Source: Sediminibacter sp. Hel_I_10
GTDB lineage: Bacteria; Bacteroidota; Bacteroidia; Flavobacteriales; Flavobacteriaceae
Assembly: GCF_000688335.1 (NCBI RefSeq)
Contig: NZ_JHZX01000001.1
Location: forward strand, 1,116,001-1,180,000
Reading direction: 5' to 3'
Length of the DNA stretch: 64,000 nucleotides
Shown: positions 54,601-63,030 of the stretch, piece by piece
Layout: every line of letters starts with the position of its first letter
Numbering within the stretch: position 1 is the stretch's first letter
Notes under the pieces: generated by a model
Told to the model about the DNA's origin: nothing
Seen by the model: only the letters and a program-made list of their open reading frames with translations
Database searches by the model: none
Position numbers and translations under genes: made by a program

Positions 54601-55354
54601 GACCGCGAACCAAATACTCGGCTTGATTGATTTCTAGGGTTTGAGCGCCAATATCTTGATTACTTTCCTTAACCGCTTTTACAATGGCATTTAAACCAAT
54701 ATTGTATTGTCGCATCTTTTCAGGATCAACATCAACCTGATATTCTTGAACATAACCACCTATAGAGGCTACTTCTGAGACCCCACTTGCGGAAGACAAT
54801 CCGTATTTCACATAATAATCTTGAATGCTCCGAAGTTCTTGTAAATCCCAACCACCAGTTACATTGCCCTCTTTGTCTCGGCCCTCTAAGGTATACCAAA
54901 AAATTTGTCCCAATCCTGTAGCATCTGGACCAAGAGCTGGGTTTACGCCATCTGGCAATAGACCACTAGGTAAGGAATTGAGCTTTTCAAGAATGCGACT
55001 TCGGGACCAATAAAACTCAATATCTTCATCAAAAATGATATAGATGCTAGAGAACCCAAACATAGAGGAGCTGCGAATGGTCTTTACCCCAGGAATGCCT
55101 AACAATGAGGTGGTAAGCGGATAGGTAATTTGATCTTCAATATCTTGGGGAGATCGCCCTTGCCATTTGGTAAAAACGATTTGCTGGTTTTCGCCAATAT
55201 CGGGAATAGCATCAACTGCAACTGGATCTGTAGGTAAAATACCAGTGTCCCAATTAAATGGCGCAGTTACAACACCCCAACCCACAAATAGTACGAGTAA
55301 GAGTACTGCAATCAGTTTGTTTTCTATAAGGAATTTGATGCCTTTATTGAGCAT
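51602..55354 (-). CDS. cusA: CusA/CzcA-type heavy-metal RND efflux pump with extra inserted segments
   Basis: A 1250-residue RND permease, about 200 longer than E. coli CusA (1047). It has the family start (LIENKLIAVLLLVLFVGWG), the VDAIPDIGENQQIVFTKW segment, the transmembrane AIAIGTMVDVGVILAENMIRH with the metal-RND charged residues, and a second half ending in TDDGVVMATYLTQ. The extra length comes mainly from several added hydrophobic helices between the two halves (from YLINGVLIILGITAVGYG on) and from a loop with NPNNEIDGTNKY. Substrate probably Cu(I)/Ag(I) judged from neighbours (inference). Confidence 0.94.
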   Translation of the reverse strand: MLNKGIKFLIENKLIAVLLLVLFVGWGVVTAPFNWDTGILPTDPVAVDAIPDIGENQQIVFTKWQGRSPQDIEDQITYPLTTSLLGIPGVKTIRSSSMFGFSSIYIIFDEDIEFYWSRSRILEKLNSLPSGLLPDGVNPALGPDATGLGQIFWYTLEGRDKEGNVTGGWDLQELRSIQDYYVKYGLSSASGVSEVASIGGYVQEYQVDVDPEKMRQYNIGLNAIVKAVKESNQDIGAQTLEINQAEYLVRGLGYVKSVADIENAVVTSENFTSLRIKDVANVHLGPQSRRGILDKEGAEVVGGVVVARYGANPLEVINNVKAQITELSSGLPSKVLSDGRTSQVTIVPFYDRAELIQETLQTLNEALTLEILITILVIIVMVFNLRASILISGLLPVAVLMVFITMKLFNVDANIVALSGIAIAIGTMVDVGVILAENMIRHLEDEKLRLNQSGEEYTTNEIIYNATAEVSGAILTAVLTTIISFIPVFTMIGAEGKLFRPLAFTKTMALTASLIIALFLIPPFAAFLFKKSNMMERSKYLINGVLIILGITAVGYGYWLGLILIAYGVVALLSLRDIITPKRANLIHIIISCIAIVILLAEYWRPLGFDRSIMINLIFVSLICFGLLGVFTVFRRYYERILSWALQNRLLFLIIPTTVLILGILIMRDTEKEFMPALNEGSFLLMPTSLPHAGAEENKRVLQQLDMAVASIPEIKTVVGKAGRTESALDPAPLSMYENMIQYKSEYMRNEQGERQRYRVTDDGLFVLKNDQFIINPNNEIDGTNKYKASQLKTNATQKDLIEDNNGEYYRNWRPEINSPDDIWNEIVAVTKFPGVTSAPKLQPIETRLVMLQTGMRAPMGIKVKGPDLRTIEAFGLELEEILKKAEGVKEQAVFADRIVGKPYLLIDIKREQLARYGLSVMDVQEVLEVAVGGMPLTQTVEGRERYSVRVRYPRELRANPEDLRRIYVPVNNGNPVPLGELVDIRYEKGPQVIKSEDTFLIGYVLFDKRDGFAEVEVVENAQALIQKHINDGELLVPQGVSYRFTGTYENQLRAEKTLSVVVPLALLIIFLILYFQFRSVATSLMVFSGIAVAFAGGFIMIWLYGQDWFFNFSLFGENMRELFNMKTINLSVAVWVGFIALFGIATDDGVVMATYLTQTFDKENTTDKSGIRRATLEAAGKRIRPCLMTTVTTILALLPVLTSTGKGSDIMIPMAIPIFGGMVIDITSYFLVPVLYSWKKEYQLKKASK

Positions 55355-55409
55355 ATTGATAATTATTAAATGATAAAAAGTGTTTTACAATACATCGTAA
55401 ACACATATT

Positions 55410-55438
55410 AAGCCCATATCAGCAGTGCTGATGGGCTT
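55410..55438 (-). terminator. Terminator-like hairpin between the HYC_CC_PP gene and cusA
   Basis: AAGCCCAT and TCAGCA pair with TGCTGA and ATGGGCTT in a near-perfect stem. The minus-strand tail is TAATATG, so termination on that strand would be weak; it may be an attenuator before cusA. Confidence 0.5.
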
Positions 55439-55459
55439 TCATTCTTAACATTTAATATA

Positions 55460-55876
55460 TTAAATCAAAAAAGTCTGGTAGAGTACCTGTATATCCTGTT
55501 CATAGAAGGGAGGCGGATAATCCCCAAAAGATGCTTTATGCGTAGTTGCATCTTCAAATAAGTCATGATAGCTATAAATAAAGGTGGTAATAAATAGCTG
55601 TTGTTCAAAGCTAAAATCTTCAAAAGATAATTGTAGTTGATCTTGTCCTTTTACGATGACCTGTTCATCATTGCAACAATTTTTCTTGCTAAACTCACAA
55701 CTGTTCGCCGTTGATCCTTTTTGCAGCTCCATGCCACAAGTTGCTGCCTTGTTAAAGACAGACATATCAACGAGCCTCTTTCCGCAGAAATGGGTCTGTA
55801 CGGTAAAAGACACCGTAGAGCACAACACAATGAGCGCCATAACTACAGAAAAACTTTTATGTAACATTCCATTCAT
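55460..55876 (-). CDS. HYC_CC_PP family protein
   Basis: A 138-residue protein with a signal peptide (residues about 4-26, VSFTVQ) and the three motifs that give the family its name in modified form: HFCG (residues about 30-33), NCCNDE (about 66-71) and YPPPF (near 121). These small proteins of Bacteroidota lie next to copper and other metal genes; function unknown, metal binding likely. First gene of the copper cluster. Confidence 0.88.
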   Translation of the reverse strand: MNGMLHKSFSVVMALIVLCSTVSFTVQTHFCGKRLVDMSVFNKAATCGMELQKGSTANSCEFSKKNCCNDEQVIVKGQDQLQLSFEDFSFEQQLFITTFIYSYHDLFEDATTHKASFGDYPPPFYEQDIQVLYQTFLI

Positions 55877-55937
55877 ACAATTACAAATTTAACTAAAATG
55901 ATTGAAGGAACTCTTAATTTTAGGAAATATTAATACG

Positions 55938-56366
55938 CTATCGCCTTAATTTGTAATAATAAAATGCTGGTAACAAGAGCAGTAAGCATATAGGCTGTAT
56001 AAGGAAACGTCTAAAATTGAAAAACAAATAGTAATCTTCTTGCCGCGGGTTGATCACAAAGTAAAGAAATATTAAAATCAAGATCACATAGGCCAAACCA
56101 TAAAAGATCGCAGAAAACTTGACAATGGAAACCTCCTTAAAAACCAGATATAGAATCCCCAAAGAAATCGATGAGTTCAAAAAGTAGCGAAGGCTTGTAT
56201 GTAAGGTGAGTTTGAGCACTTCCCTATTTGGAAAATCCATGTAGAGGTAATCGTTTTGAAAAAATAGCAAATAGGGATCATAAAACAAATCCATCTCAAA
56301 GAAACGAATCATCACAAGGAGTGTAAAAAGAACACCCAACAGTATGAAGTTGATGGGTCTACGCAT
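55938..56366 (-). CDS. Exosortase F-associated membrane protein
   Basis: A 142-residue membrane protein with four hydrophobic helices and the motif FYDPYLLFFQNDYLYMDFP in the first periplasmic loop, the signature of the partner of exosortase F. Its start overlaps the exosortase gene by 8 bases. Role in anchoring or in sorting is unknown. Confidence 0.88.
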   Translation of the reverse strand: MRRPINFILLGVLFTLLVMIRFFEMDLFYDPYLLFFQNDYLYMDFPNREVLKLTLHTSLRYFLNSSISLGILYLVFKEVSIVKFSAIFYGLAYVILILIFLYFVINPRQEDYYLFFNFRRFLIQPICLLLLLPAFYYYKLRR

Positions 56367-56910
56367 GTCGTTTATTTACCTTTGAGAATCGATTAACCCA
56401 AAACATCCACAGTAAAAAAACCATTCCGTAAATAAGCATAGGAAAGATGACGACGTGCAAAATATCTCGCCGCCAAGGATAATGATAGAGTCCTATTGTT
56501 ATGATTACGATGCGAAATAAATTTACCGTATATATCATAACGCTGCCGGATATCATATAAAAAAAAGTGGTTTTGAACTTACCTGCAAATGCAATAATAA
56601 AGGATAAAAATAGAATGATTACACTTATTGCATTGCAACCCTCAATAACTCTAGCCACGTATTTACCGTTCACAATCACCTTCATCGATGGCTCATCGGG
56701 ATGCGGTATTACTTGAGCATTATAGCCAAAGCTATCCAAAAGTGCATCGCTCTGCACGGCAACAAGATTTGTTATATAATCTGGGTAATAGGTAGATCCA
56801 TCAGAAAAATCCAGATATAACTTATAAGCAAATGATAAGACAAAATAAACCGCAAGAAAGGTAAGGATAAACTTTACTACAGATTTATATTTAATAAAAA
56901 GTGCCTTCAA
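56359..56910 (-). CDS. xrtF: Exosortase F
   Basis: A 183-residue membrane protein with the catalytic triad of exosortases: Cys92 in IEGCNAISV, Arg133 in NLFRIV and His152 in DILHVVI. It starts at TTG (56910); no ATG is available before residue 77. Exosortases cleave and attach proteins with a C-terminal sorting signal to the cell surface. Exosortase F is specific to flavobacteria. Confidence 0.92.
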   Translation of the reverse strand: MKALFIKYKSVVKFILTFLAVYFVLSFAYKLYLDFSDGSTYYPDYITNLVAVQSDALLDSFGYNAQVIPHPDEPSMKVIVNGKYVARVIEGCNAISVIILFLSFIIAFAGKFKTTFFYMISGSVMIYTVNLFRIVIITIGLYHYPWRRDILHVVIFPMLIYGMVFLLWMFWVNRFSKVNKRHA

Positions 56911-56990
56911 TTGATACCGCGTTTCATTGAGTTAAAATTATATAAAATGAAATTGCCAATCCTACTTTTTAAATACTTTTACCAAAATTT

Positions 56991-57455
56991 ATGGCATATA
57001 TGACTTTTAACGATCTCAAATCGCAAGTAAGCACCATCATCACCAATCAAGGATTAAACAGGGACGAAAAACTCTTGGGGATCTGTAAATTACTAGAAAC
57101 TAACATTGCACATTACAATTGGGTTGGTTTTTATTTTAAAAATGGCGACAAAAATGAGCTTAAATTAGGTCCTTATGTTGGGGCACCTACAGATCATGAC
57201 ATCATTCCTTTTGGAAAGGGCATTTGCGGTCAAGTGGCGGTATCTAACAAAAATTTCGTGGTACCAGATGTTTCTGCACAAGATAATTACATTGCGTGTA
57301 GCATCACGGTAAAGGCAGAAATTGTGATCCCTATCTTTGTAAACGGCGAAAATATTGGCCAAATTGACATTGATTCTAATACTCCAGATCCATTCACCAC
57401 AGAAGATGAGCGTTTCTTAGAGTTTGTTTGCGCTGAGGTGTCGACCCTACTTTAA
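56991..57455 (+). CDS. GAF-domain protein, free methionine-R-sulfoxide reductase-like
   Basis: A 154-residue single GAF domain that resembles fRMsr (NWVGFYF, GPYVGAP, GKGICGQVA, VPDVSAQDNYIAC). Of the three Cys used in E. coli, those in GICG (Cys79) and IAC (Cys103) are present, while the first is replaced by Asp (PTDHDI). An enzyme with two Cys is still plausible. The ATG at 57000 is an alternative start. Confidence 0.88.
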   Translation: MAYMTFNDLKSQVSTIITNQGLNRDEKLLGICKLLETNIAHYNWVGFYFKNGDKNELKLGPYVGAPTDHDIIPFGKGICGQVAVSNKNFVVPDVSAQDNYIACSITVKAEIVIPIFVNGENIGQIDIDSNTPDPFTTEDERFLEFVCAEVSTLL

Positions 57456-57587
57456 AAGAGCATTATAATTATTCTTTATCTGCGAGGATAGATTGACATT
57501 AACCATAGGATTTCAGATTCTATTCTTTTGGAATTTGACTTTATAACAATACATTTACAACATTCAACAAACTGCTTCTCATTTTCT

Positions 57588-58268
57588 ATGTCTCAAACTG
57601 TCTTAAAATTAAAGGATGTCGCTATTTATCAAGGCGACAGCATGGTACTATCTCAAGTTAATTTTGAAATGCAGAAAGGCGATTTTGTATACTTAATTGG
57701 TAAAACCGGAAGTGGCAAAAGTAGTTTTATGAAGACGCTTTACGGCGATTTAGAACTTACAGAAGGCGAAGGTCAAATTGTAGATTATGACCTTAGAACC
57801 TTGAAGGAAAATGACATTCCGTTTTTAAGACGAAAGTTGGGCATTGTGTTTCAAGATTTCAAATTGTTGCCAGACCGTACCATCAATCAAAACCTAGAAT
57901 TTGTTCTTAAAGCTACAGGTTGGAAAGAGAAAAACAAGATCAAAGAGCGTATTGAAACAGTGTTGGATAAAGTTGCCATGAAAACCAAGGGCTTTAAATT
58001 TCCGCACGAACTTTCTGGTGGAGAACAACAACGTATTGCTATTGCCCGTGCCTTACTTAATGAGCCTGAATTGATCCTGGCCGATGAGCCTACAGGAAAC
58101 TTAGATCCTCAAACCAGTATTGAGGTTATGGAAGTATTGCGAGACATCAACAACAATGGAAATACCATTCTTATGGCCACTCACGATTATGCGCTTTTAC
58201 TGAAATACCCTAGCAAGACCTTAAAGTGCGATGAGAATAAGGTTTTTGAAGTGGTACAGCGGAAATAG
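57588..58268 (+). CDS. ftsE: Cell division ATP-binding protein FtsE
   Basis: A 226-residue ABC ATPase from the ATG at 57588; an upstream ATG at 57528 would add 20 residues without homology. Walker A is [11 protein letters not shown], the signature is [16 protein letters not shown], and Walker B is [12 protein letters not shown]. Domain pattern matches FtsE ([18 protein letters not shown]). FtsE pairs with FtsX at the division site, but ftsX is not adjacent here, as often in Bacteroidota. 58269-58476 shows no gene. Confidence 0.92.
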   Translation: MSQTVLKLKDVAIYQGDSMVLSQVNFEMQKGDFVYLIGKTGSGKSSFMKTLYGDLELTEGEGQIVDYDLRTLKENDIPFLRRKLGIVFQDFKLLPDRTINQNLEFVLKATGWKEKNKIKERIETVLDKVAMKTKGFKFPHELSGGEQQRIAIARALLNEPELILADEPTGNLDPQTSIEVMEVLRDINNNGNTILMATHDYALLLKYPSKTLKCDENKVFEVVQRK

Positions 58269-58476
58269 CTGTCGCATAAATTTATTTTTCTGCCAAATGA
58301 AAGGTTTTGAAATCAGCACAAAGTATTAAGCTGAAATTTAGAAGAGCATCAATTATACAACTAAAGCTCTCATCGTTTTATTTTGGTAAGTAAAGCGTAA
58401 CTGAAGTTTACAAAGTCTTCATTTTAAATTGACCTAAATGGTTTAAAGGGTTATTTTTGAGTTACAATACCATATC

Positions 58477-59349
58477 ATGCTTTCGATACTCATCCCGGTT
58501 TATAAATACAACATTGTACCATTAGTTGAAGAACTTTATGCTCAATGTCAGTTATGCAAAATTCCTTTTGAAATTTTGGCATATGAAGATGGATCGAAAT
58601 CCCCCTTAAACAAAACAAATCAAGACGTTAACCGTTTAGAGAAATGCTCTTTTAAAGAGTTAGAAACTAATATTGGAAGAAGCGCTATCCGTAATTTATT
58701 GGCTAGAAATGCTCAGTATAAATCTCTATTATTTGTTGATGCGGGAACGTACCCTAAAAATACGAATTTTGTAGAAGATTATCTCAAGATTATTTCTAAA
58801 GATGTTAGTATTGGAGGAATGACCTCTCTAGAAAAAGCGCCATTAAAGCCCTATAAATTAAGATGGCTATATACTAAAAAAAGGGAGTCTAATTTCAAAA
58901 ACGGTAAGGTCTTTTGTTCATCAAATTTCATGATTAAGAAAACTATTGTAACAGTGTTCCCTTTTGATGAAAGCATCACTCATTATGGTTACGAGGATGT
59001 TCTTTTTTTTACTCATCTTAAGAAAAATGATATCGATATCACTTATATTGAAAACCCTGTGATACATGATTCTGAAGACAAGGCAGATATATTCATTAAG
59101 AAAACAGAAAATGCCATTGAAAACTTGATCATGTTAATTGCATCGGAAAAATTATCTAAAGAAGAATTTAGTTTATCTAAAATGCAAGCTTATATTAGAA
59201 AATTGAGATTAGATGCATTAGTCGTATTTTTTTTCCGCACCACTAAGCCTTTTCTGGAAATGAATTTTAACTCTAGCTATCCTTCGCTTATCCTATTCGA
59301 TTTTTATCGCTTAGGATACTATTGTTTAATCAACCGTAAAGTAAGATGA
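58477..59349 (+). CDS. Family 2 glycosyltransferase
   Basis: A 290-residue protein with the GT2 start SILIPVYKYNIVPLVEELY, a nucleotide-binding EDGS and FVDAGTYP replacing the usual DxD. Length is somewhat short. It is the first gene of a polysaccharide locus, followed with a 4-base overlap by another GT2. Confidence 0.87.
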   Translation: MLSILIPVYKYNIVPLVEELYAQCQLCKIPFEILAYEDGSKSPLNKTNQDVNRLEKCSFKELETNIGRSAIRNLLARNAQYKSLLFVDAGTYPKNTNFVEDYLKIISKDVSIGGMTSLEKAPLKPYKLRWLYTKKRESNFKNGKVFCSSNFMIKKTIVTVFPFDESITHYGYEDVLFFTHLKKNDIDITYIENPVIHDSEDKADIFIKKTENAIENLIMLIASEKLSKEEFSLSKMQAYIRKLRLDALVVFFFRTTKPFLEMNFNSSYPSLILFDFYRLGYYCLINRKVR

Positions 59350-60278
59350 CTTTTTTTTCAGTTATTATTCCGCTTTATAATAAAGAACGAGAAATAAAAT
59401 CTACTATTGATAGTGTTTTGGCTCAATCCTTTAAAGATTTTGAAATCATTATCGTGAATGATGGTTCAACTGATGGAAGTGAAGCGGTTATCAAGTCTAT
59501 AAATAATAAAAAGATAAGGTACTTCTCACAAGAAAACAAGGGAGCGTCTGCCTGTAGAAATGAAGCTATTTCAAAAGCCACAGGGACTCATATTGCGCTA
59601 TTAGACGCTGACGATCTATGGAGCAAGACTTATTTAGAAACAATCAATAGACTTATCGATTCTTATCCAAACGAAAATGTATTTGCGACCGCGGTAACTA
59701 TTGAAACGTTGACTAGCACAAAGCCATCAACATACTCTCTAAATAATATAGAGTCTGGCGCCACTTATCTCCTTAATTATTTTGAAGCGAGCTATATTAA
59801 TACAATATTGACTAGCTCAAGTACTGTTTTACATAAAAATGTTTTTGAGCAAATAGGTAATTACGATACAACCATAAAAAGTGGGCAAGATACAGATCTG
59901 TGGATCAGAATCGGGTTAAACTATAATGTTGTATTTATCAATAAATCACTGGTTGTTTATAGGTATAGCAAGCAGAGTTTATCTAATCGAACAAAGAACG
60001 TCAATCATAAACCGCGATACGATGCTTATATTGATATGGAAGACAAAAACCTTGCTTTGAAGAAATTTATGGATTTAAACAGATTTTCCATGGCCATTTT
60101 ATCTAAACTAGCTAATGACCAAACTAACTTCAAGTGGTATGAAGAAAAAATTGATTATAGCAATTTGAATAAAAAACAAAGACTTTTACTTAAACAACCG
60201 TCAATTTTAATTAGGCTGTCTTATACTATCAAAAGTTGTTTTGAAAGCCTAGGTATTGAATTAAGTGTTTTTAAATAA
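59346..60278 (+). CDS. Family 2 glycosyltransferase
   Basis: A 310-residue GT2 with the classical N-terminus FSVIIPLYNKEREIKSTIDS, VNDGSTDGS, and the DxD motif LDADDLW (residues about 87-93). The C-terminal part (KLANDQTNFKWYEEKI onward) is alpha-helical. It overlaps the previous gene by 4 bases and its 3' end overlaps, on the opposite strand, the end of the QdtA-type gene by 18 bases. Confidence 0.93.
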   Translation: MTFFSVIIPLYNKEREIKSTIDSVLAQSFKDFEIIIVNDGSTDGSEAVIKSINNKKIRYFSQENKGASACRNEAISKATGTHIALLDADDLWSKTYLETINRLIDSYPNENVFATAVTIETLTSTKPSTYSLNNIESGATYLLNYFEASYINTILTSSSTVLHKNVFEQIGNYDTTIKSGQDTDLWIRIGLNYNVVFINKSLVVYRYSKQSLSNRTKNVNHKPRYDAYIDMEDKNLALKKFMDLNRFSMAILSKLANDQTNFKWYEEKIDYSNLNKKQRLLLKQPSILIRLSYTIKSCFESLGIELSVFK

Positions 60279-60680
60279 TTTAAAATCTTCATACCCCCTA
60301 ATATAATCTGCTTCATCATAAACTTCTGAAGCTAGAACCAAACACACGGCACCCGATGAAAAATTCTCCAACTCTCGCCAAATACCCGTTGGAATTAGCA
60401 ATGCTTTGTTAGGCTTATTAAGCGTTATTGTCTTTCTTTCTTTACCATCATCCAAAACCACATCAAAGCTTCCGCTTAAGGCTATAAGAGACTGCCGTAA
60501 GTTAATATGTGCATGCCCACCGCGGGTAGCATCACTGGGTATATCATAAAGATAATACACTCTCTTAATTTTATATTGCAGAATATTATTTTCTATAACA
60601 GCTAAATTACCTCTACCATCTGGATCAGAAATTTTAGGAATGCTTATTTCTTCAATATCGTTTAATTCTGTTTGTTTCAT
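60261..60680 (-). CDS. QdtA/FdtA-type sugar 3,4-ketoisomerase (cupin)
   Basis: A 139-residue cupin from the ATG at 60680; an ATG at 60701 is less likely. Motifs: DPDGRGNLAVIE, RVYYLYDIPS, RGGHAHINLRQ and LIPTGIWRELENFS are those of the TDP-4-oxo-6-deoxyglucose 3,4-ketoisomerase family (WxcM-like). It makes a dTDP-6-deoxy-3-oxo-hexose intermediate for amino sugars such as Fuc3N or Qui3N. No partner aminotransferase is in the window. Confidence 0.9.
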   Translation of the reverse strand: MKQTELNDIEEISIPKISDPDGRGNLAVIENNILQYKIKRVYYLYDIPSDATRGGHAHINLRQSLIALSGSFDVVLDDGKERKTITLNKPNKALLIPTGIWRELENFSSGAVCLVLASEVYDEADYIRGYEDFKLFKNT

Positions 60681-60722
60681 TTGATTGTAATTTCTTCCCA
60701 CTTTTTTCTATGGAATTCATTT

Positions 60723-61811
60723 TTAGATATCATTTCTCAATATATTCTCCCATTGCTTTGCAATCTTATCTTTAGCAAATTGAGCGACCGATAATTTTGT
60801 GTTCTTCTTGCATCTTTCATATAAATTAACGTCTTCGAACATCAAAGTCATGGCTTTTATAAATTCATCTTTATTTCTATTTGAAATTAATTGTCCATTT
60901 TTATTATGTTCTATAACTTCATTTGGGCCAGATACAATGTCTAATGAAACCACAGGCACCCCAAGAGATAGGGTTTCTACTAAAACCATTGGAAACCCTT
61001 CATATTTACTAGTTAAAACAACGAATTTGCTATGGGCAATATACGGGAAAGGATTAACTGTAAATGGATGAAATTGTATGAATTCATGCCCTTCAAACTT
61101 TTTAGCATATTGCTCAAGTTTATTTTTATCAGGACCATCTCCCACAATAACTAAATAAATGTTTTTTTTCCAAAGATTTGATTCAAGAAAACAATTGATC
61201 AAAAAAGTAATGTCTTTTACTGAATCTATGATTCTACCGTAATAAAGTATATATGTCTTCCCAATCAATGCAGGTGTGAGGGGATATATTTTGTCTTTCC
61301 AATCAGCATCATAGGCATTATATATAGTAGCGGTATTTAAAATGTTTGCTGCTTTCAATATGTGATGTTCAATATACTTTGAGACTGCAATATTAATATG
61401 AGCAAATTTGTGAATCTTATAAAATTGATTCTTAGGCTTTTTTGAATTTAATACTTGTTTTGAACTATGAGTAACATAAATAACCCTTTGGGTTTGATAA
61501 ATAAAATTATGATAAAACAACTCTCTGTAATATCTGTTTTTAGGGCGATGATCAATGATCCAATCAAATTTTTGCTCTGATAAGTAGTTCTTGAGTTTTC
61601 CAAATCGAATAAGCCGTTTGAAGATGGAATCGTTATCGCCCTTTAGTTTTCCCATATTAAAAATAATGCCAGAGTAAGCATAAGCGATATCATCGTTTAA
61701 TATGATAATGTACACTTCGAAACCTCTTTCGGTCAACATTTCCGAGAGCATCGCCATTGAACGTTCAGCACCGCCTTGAGCTAATGAAATACCCACCAAA
61801 GCTATTTTCAT
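60723..61811 (-). CDS. Family 4 glycosyltransferase
   Basis: A 362-residue GT-B protein from the ATG at 61811. N-terminal VGISLAQGGAERSMAMLSEM matches GT4 enzymes, and the C-terminal domain has YGRIIDSVKDITFLI and the nucleotide-sugar EX7E region TSKYEGFPMVLVETLSLGVP. Probably adds hexose units in capsule or O-antigen synthesis. It is read with the QdtA gene on the minus strand (gap 42 bases). Confidence 0.92.
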   Translation of the reverse strand: MKIALVGISLAQGGAERSMAMLSEMLTERGFEVYIIILNDDIAYAYSGIIFNMGKLKGDNDSIFKRLIRFGKLKNYLSEQKFDWIIDHRPKNRYYRELFYHNFIYQTQRVIYVTHSSKQVLNSKKPKNQFYKIHKFAHINIAVSKYIEHHILKAANILNTATIYNAYDADWKDKIYPLTPALIGKTYILYYGRIIDSVKDITFLINCFLESNLWKKNIYLVIVGDGPDKNKLEQYAKKFEGHEFIQFHPFTVNPFPYIAHSKFVVLTSKYEGFPMVLVETLSLGVPVVSLDIVSGPNEVIEHNKNGQLISNRNKDEFIKAMTLMFEDVNLYERCKKNTKLSVAQFAKDKIAKQWENILRNDI

Positions 61812-61878
61812 TGTAGCATTAGCCATTTTATTATACTTTTGAGAGTTATTAAATTAGTCGGGTAAATATAAAGTATTT

Positions 61879-63030
61879 GTGAGAGTTTTATTAATTGGTG
61901 AGTATAGCAGATTACATAATTCTTTAAAAGAAGGACTAAATATTGCAGGACACGATGTTTTGTTAGTTGGCGAAAGAGACGGATTCAAGAACTACAATGT
62001 GGACATTGAAATTGGCGCTAAGATTTTCAATAACGGAATTTTACATCTGGCTACAAAATTTTTGAATAAGTACATTGGTCTTAATTTAACTTCACTTGAA
62101 AACGCCTATCGCTTTTACAAAATTCTACCTCAATTAAAAAAATATGACGTTGTACAGATTATAAATGAAGGCATTTTAAAAACCTATCCACGACTTGAAA
62201 TTTTATTGTTTAAGAGACTTTTAAAACATAATAATTGCGTTTATCTACTTTCATGCGGTATCGATTATATCAACGTTAAATACGCATTCGATAAAAAATT
62301 TAAATACTCCATACTTACGCCCCTGCATGAAGACAAAAAACTACAAAAATATTACACGCATATTTTAAAAAAAATAAAACCATCTCATTATAAATTGCAT
62401 CAATATTTGTTCAAAATGATAGATGGAGTCATAGCTACTGATATAGACTATCACCTACCCTTATTAAACCATCCTAAATATATTGGTATGCTCCCAAATC
62501 CCATAAACGTTGAAAAAATCAAGTATATAAGACCTGATATTAATAACAAGCTGATTGTTTTTCATGGTGTAAATACGTCAAATTATATAAAAAAAGGAAA
62601 CAATTATTTTGATGATGCTCTAGATATAATAAAAGAAAAGTACCCCAAAAAAGTCACTATTATAAGGTCTGAAAACATACCTTACGATGAGTACATTAAA
62701 CTTTATGACTCATCCCATATTCTATTAGATCAAGTGTATGCTTATGACCAAGGTTATAATGCGCTTGAAGCTATGGCCAAAGGGAAGGTTGTTTTTACGG
62801 GAGCGGAACAGCAATGGCTAGATTATTACAATCTAAATAAAAACACGGTGGCAATTAACGCATTACCAGATGTTGACTACCTTGTTGAAAAACTAAGCTG
62901 GCTTATTGAAAATCCAGAGGAAATCTTGAGCATCTCCAATAATGCAAGAAACTTTATAATGCGAGAGCATCACTATATTGACATTGCCAAACGCTATGTA
63001 GACACTTGGAGATTGAATTCCGCAACATGA
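61879..63030 (+). CDS. GT-B fold glycosyltransferase (GT4-like)
   Basis: A 383-residue protein starting at GTG (61879): MRVLLIGEYSRLHNSLKEGL. Its C-terminal half has FHGVNTSNYIKKGNNYF, a putative sugar-nucleotide site, and QVYAYDQGYNALEAMAKGK in place of the EX7E motif. Divergent from the GT4 gene at 60723. It overlaps the next gene by 4 bases. Confidence 0.82.
   Translation: MRVLLIGEYSRLHNSLKEGLNIAGHDVLLVGERDGFKNYNVDIEIGAKIFNNGILHLATKFLNKYIGLNLTSLENAYRFYKILPQLKKYDVVQIINEGILKTYPRLEILLFKRLLKHNNCVYLLSCGIDYINVKYAFDKKFKYSILTPLHEDKKLQKYYTHILKKIKPSHYKLHQYLFKMIDGVIATDIDYHLPLLNHPKYIGMLPNPINVEKIKYIRPDINNKLIVFHGVNTSNYIKKGNNYFDDALDIIKEKYPKKVTIIRSENIPYDEYIKLYDSSHILLDQVYAYDQGYNALEAMAKGKVVFTGAEQQWLDYYNLNKNTVAINALPDVDYLVEKLSWLIENPEEILSISNNARNFIMREHHYIDIAKRYVDTWRLNSAT

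Noticed and set aside
58269-58476. Possible small gene between ftsE and the first glycosyltransferase
   Set aside because: No frame with a start, protein-like composition or conserved motif was found; only AT-rich sequence.
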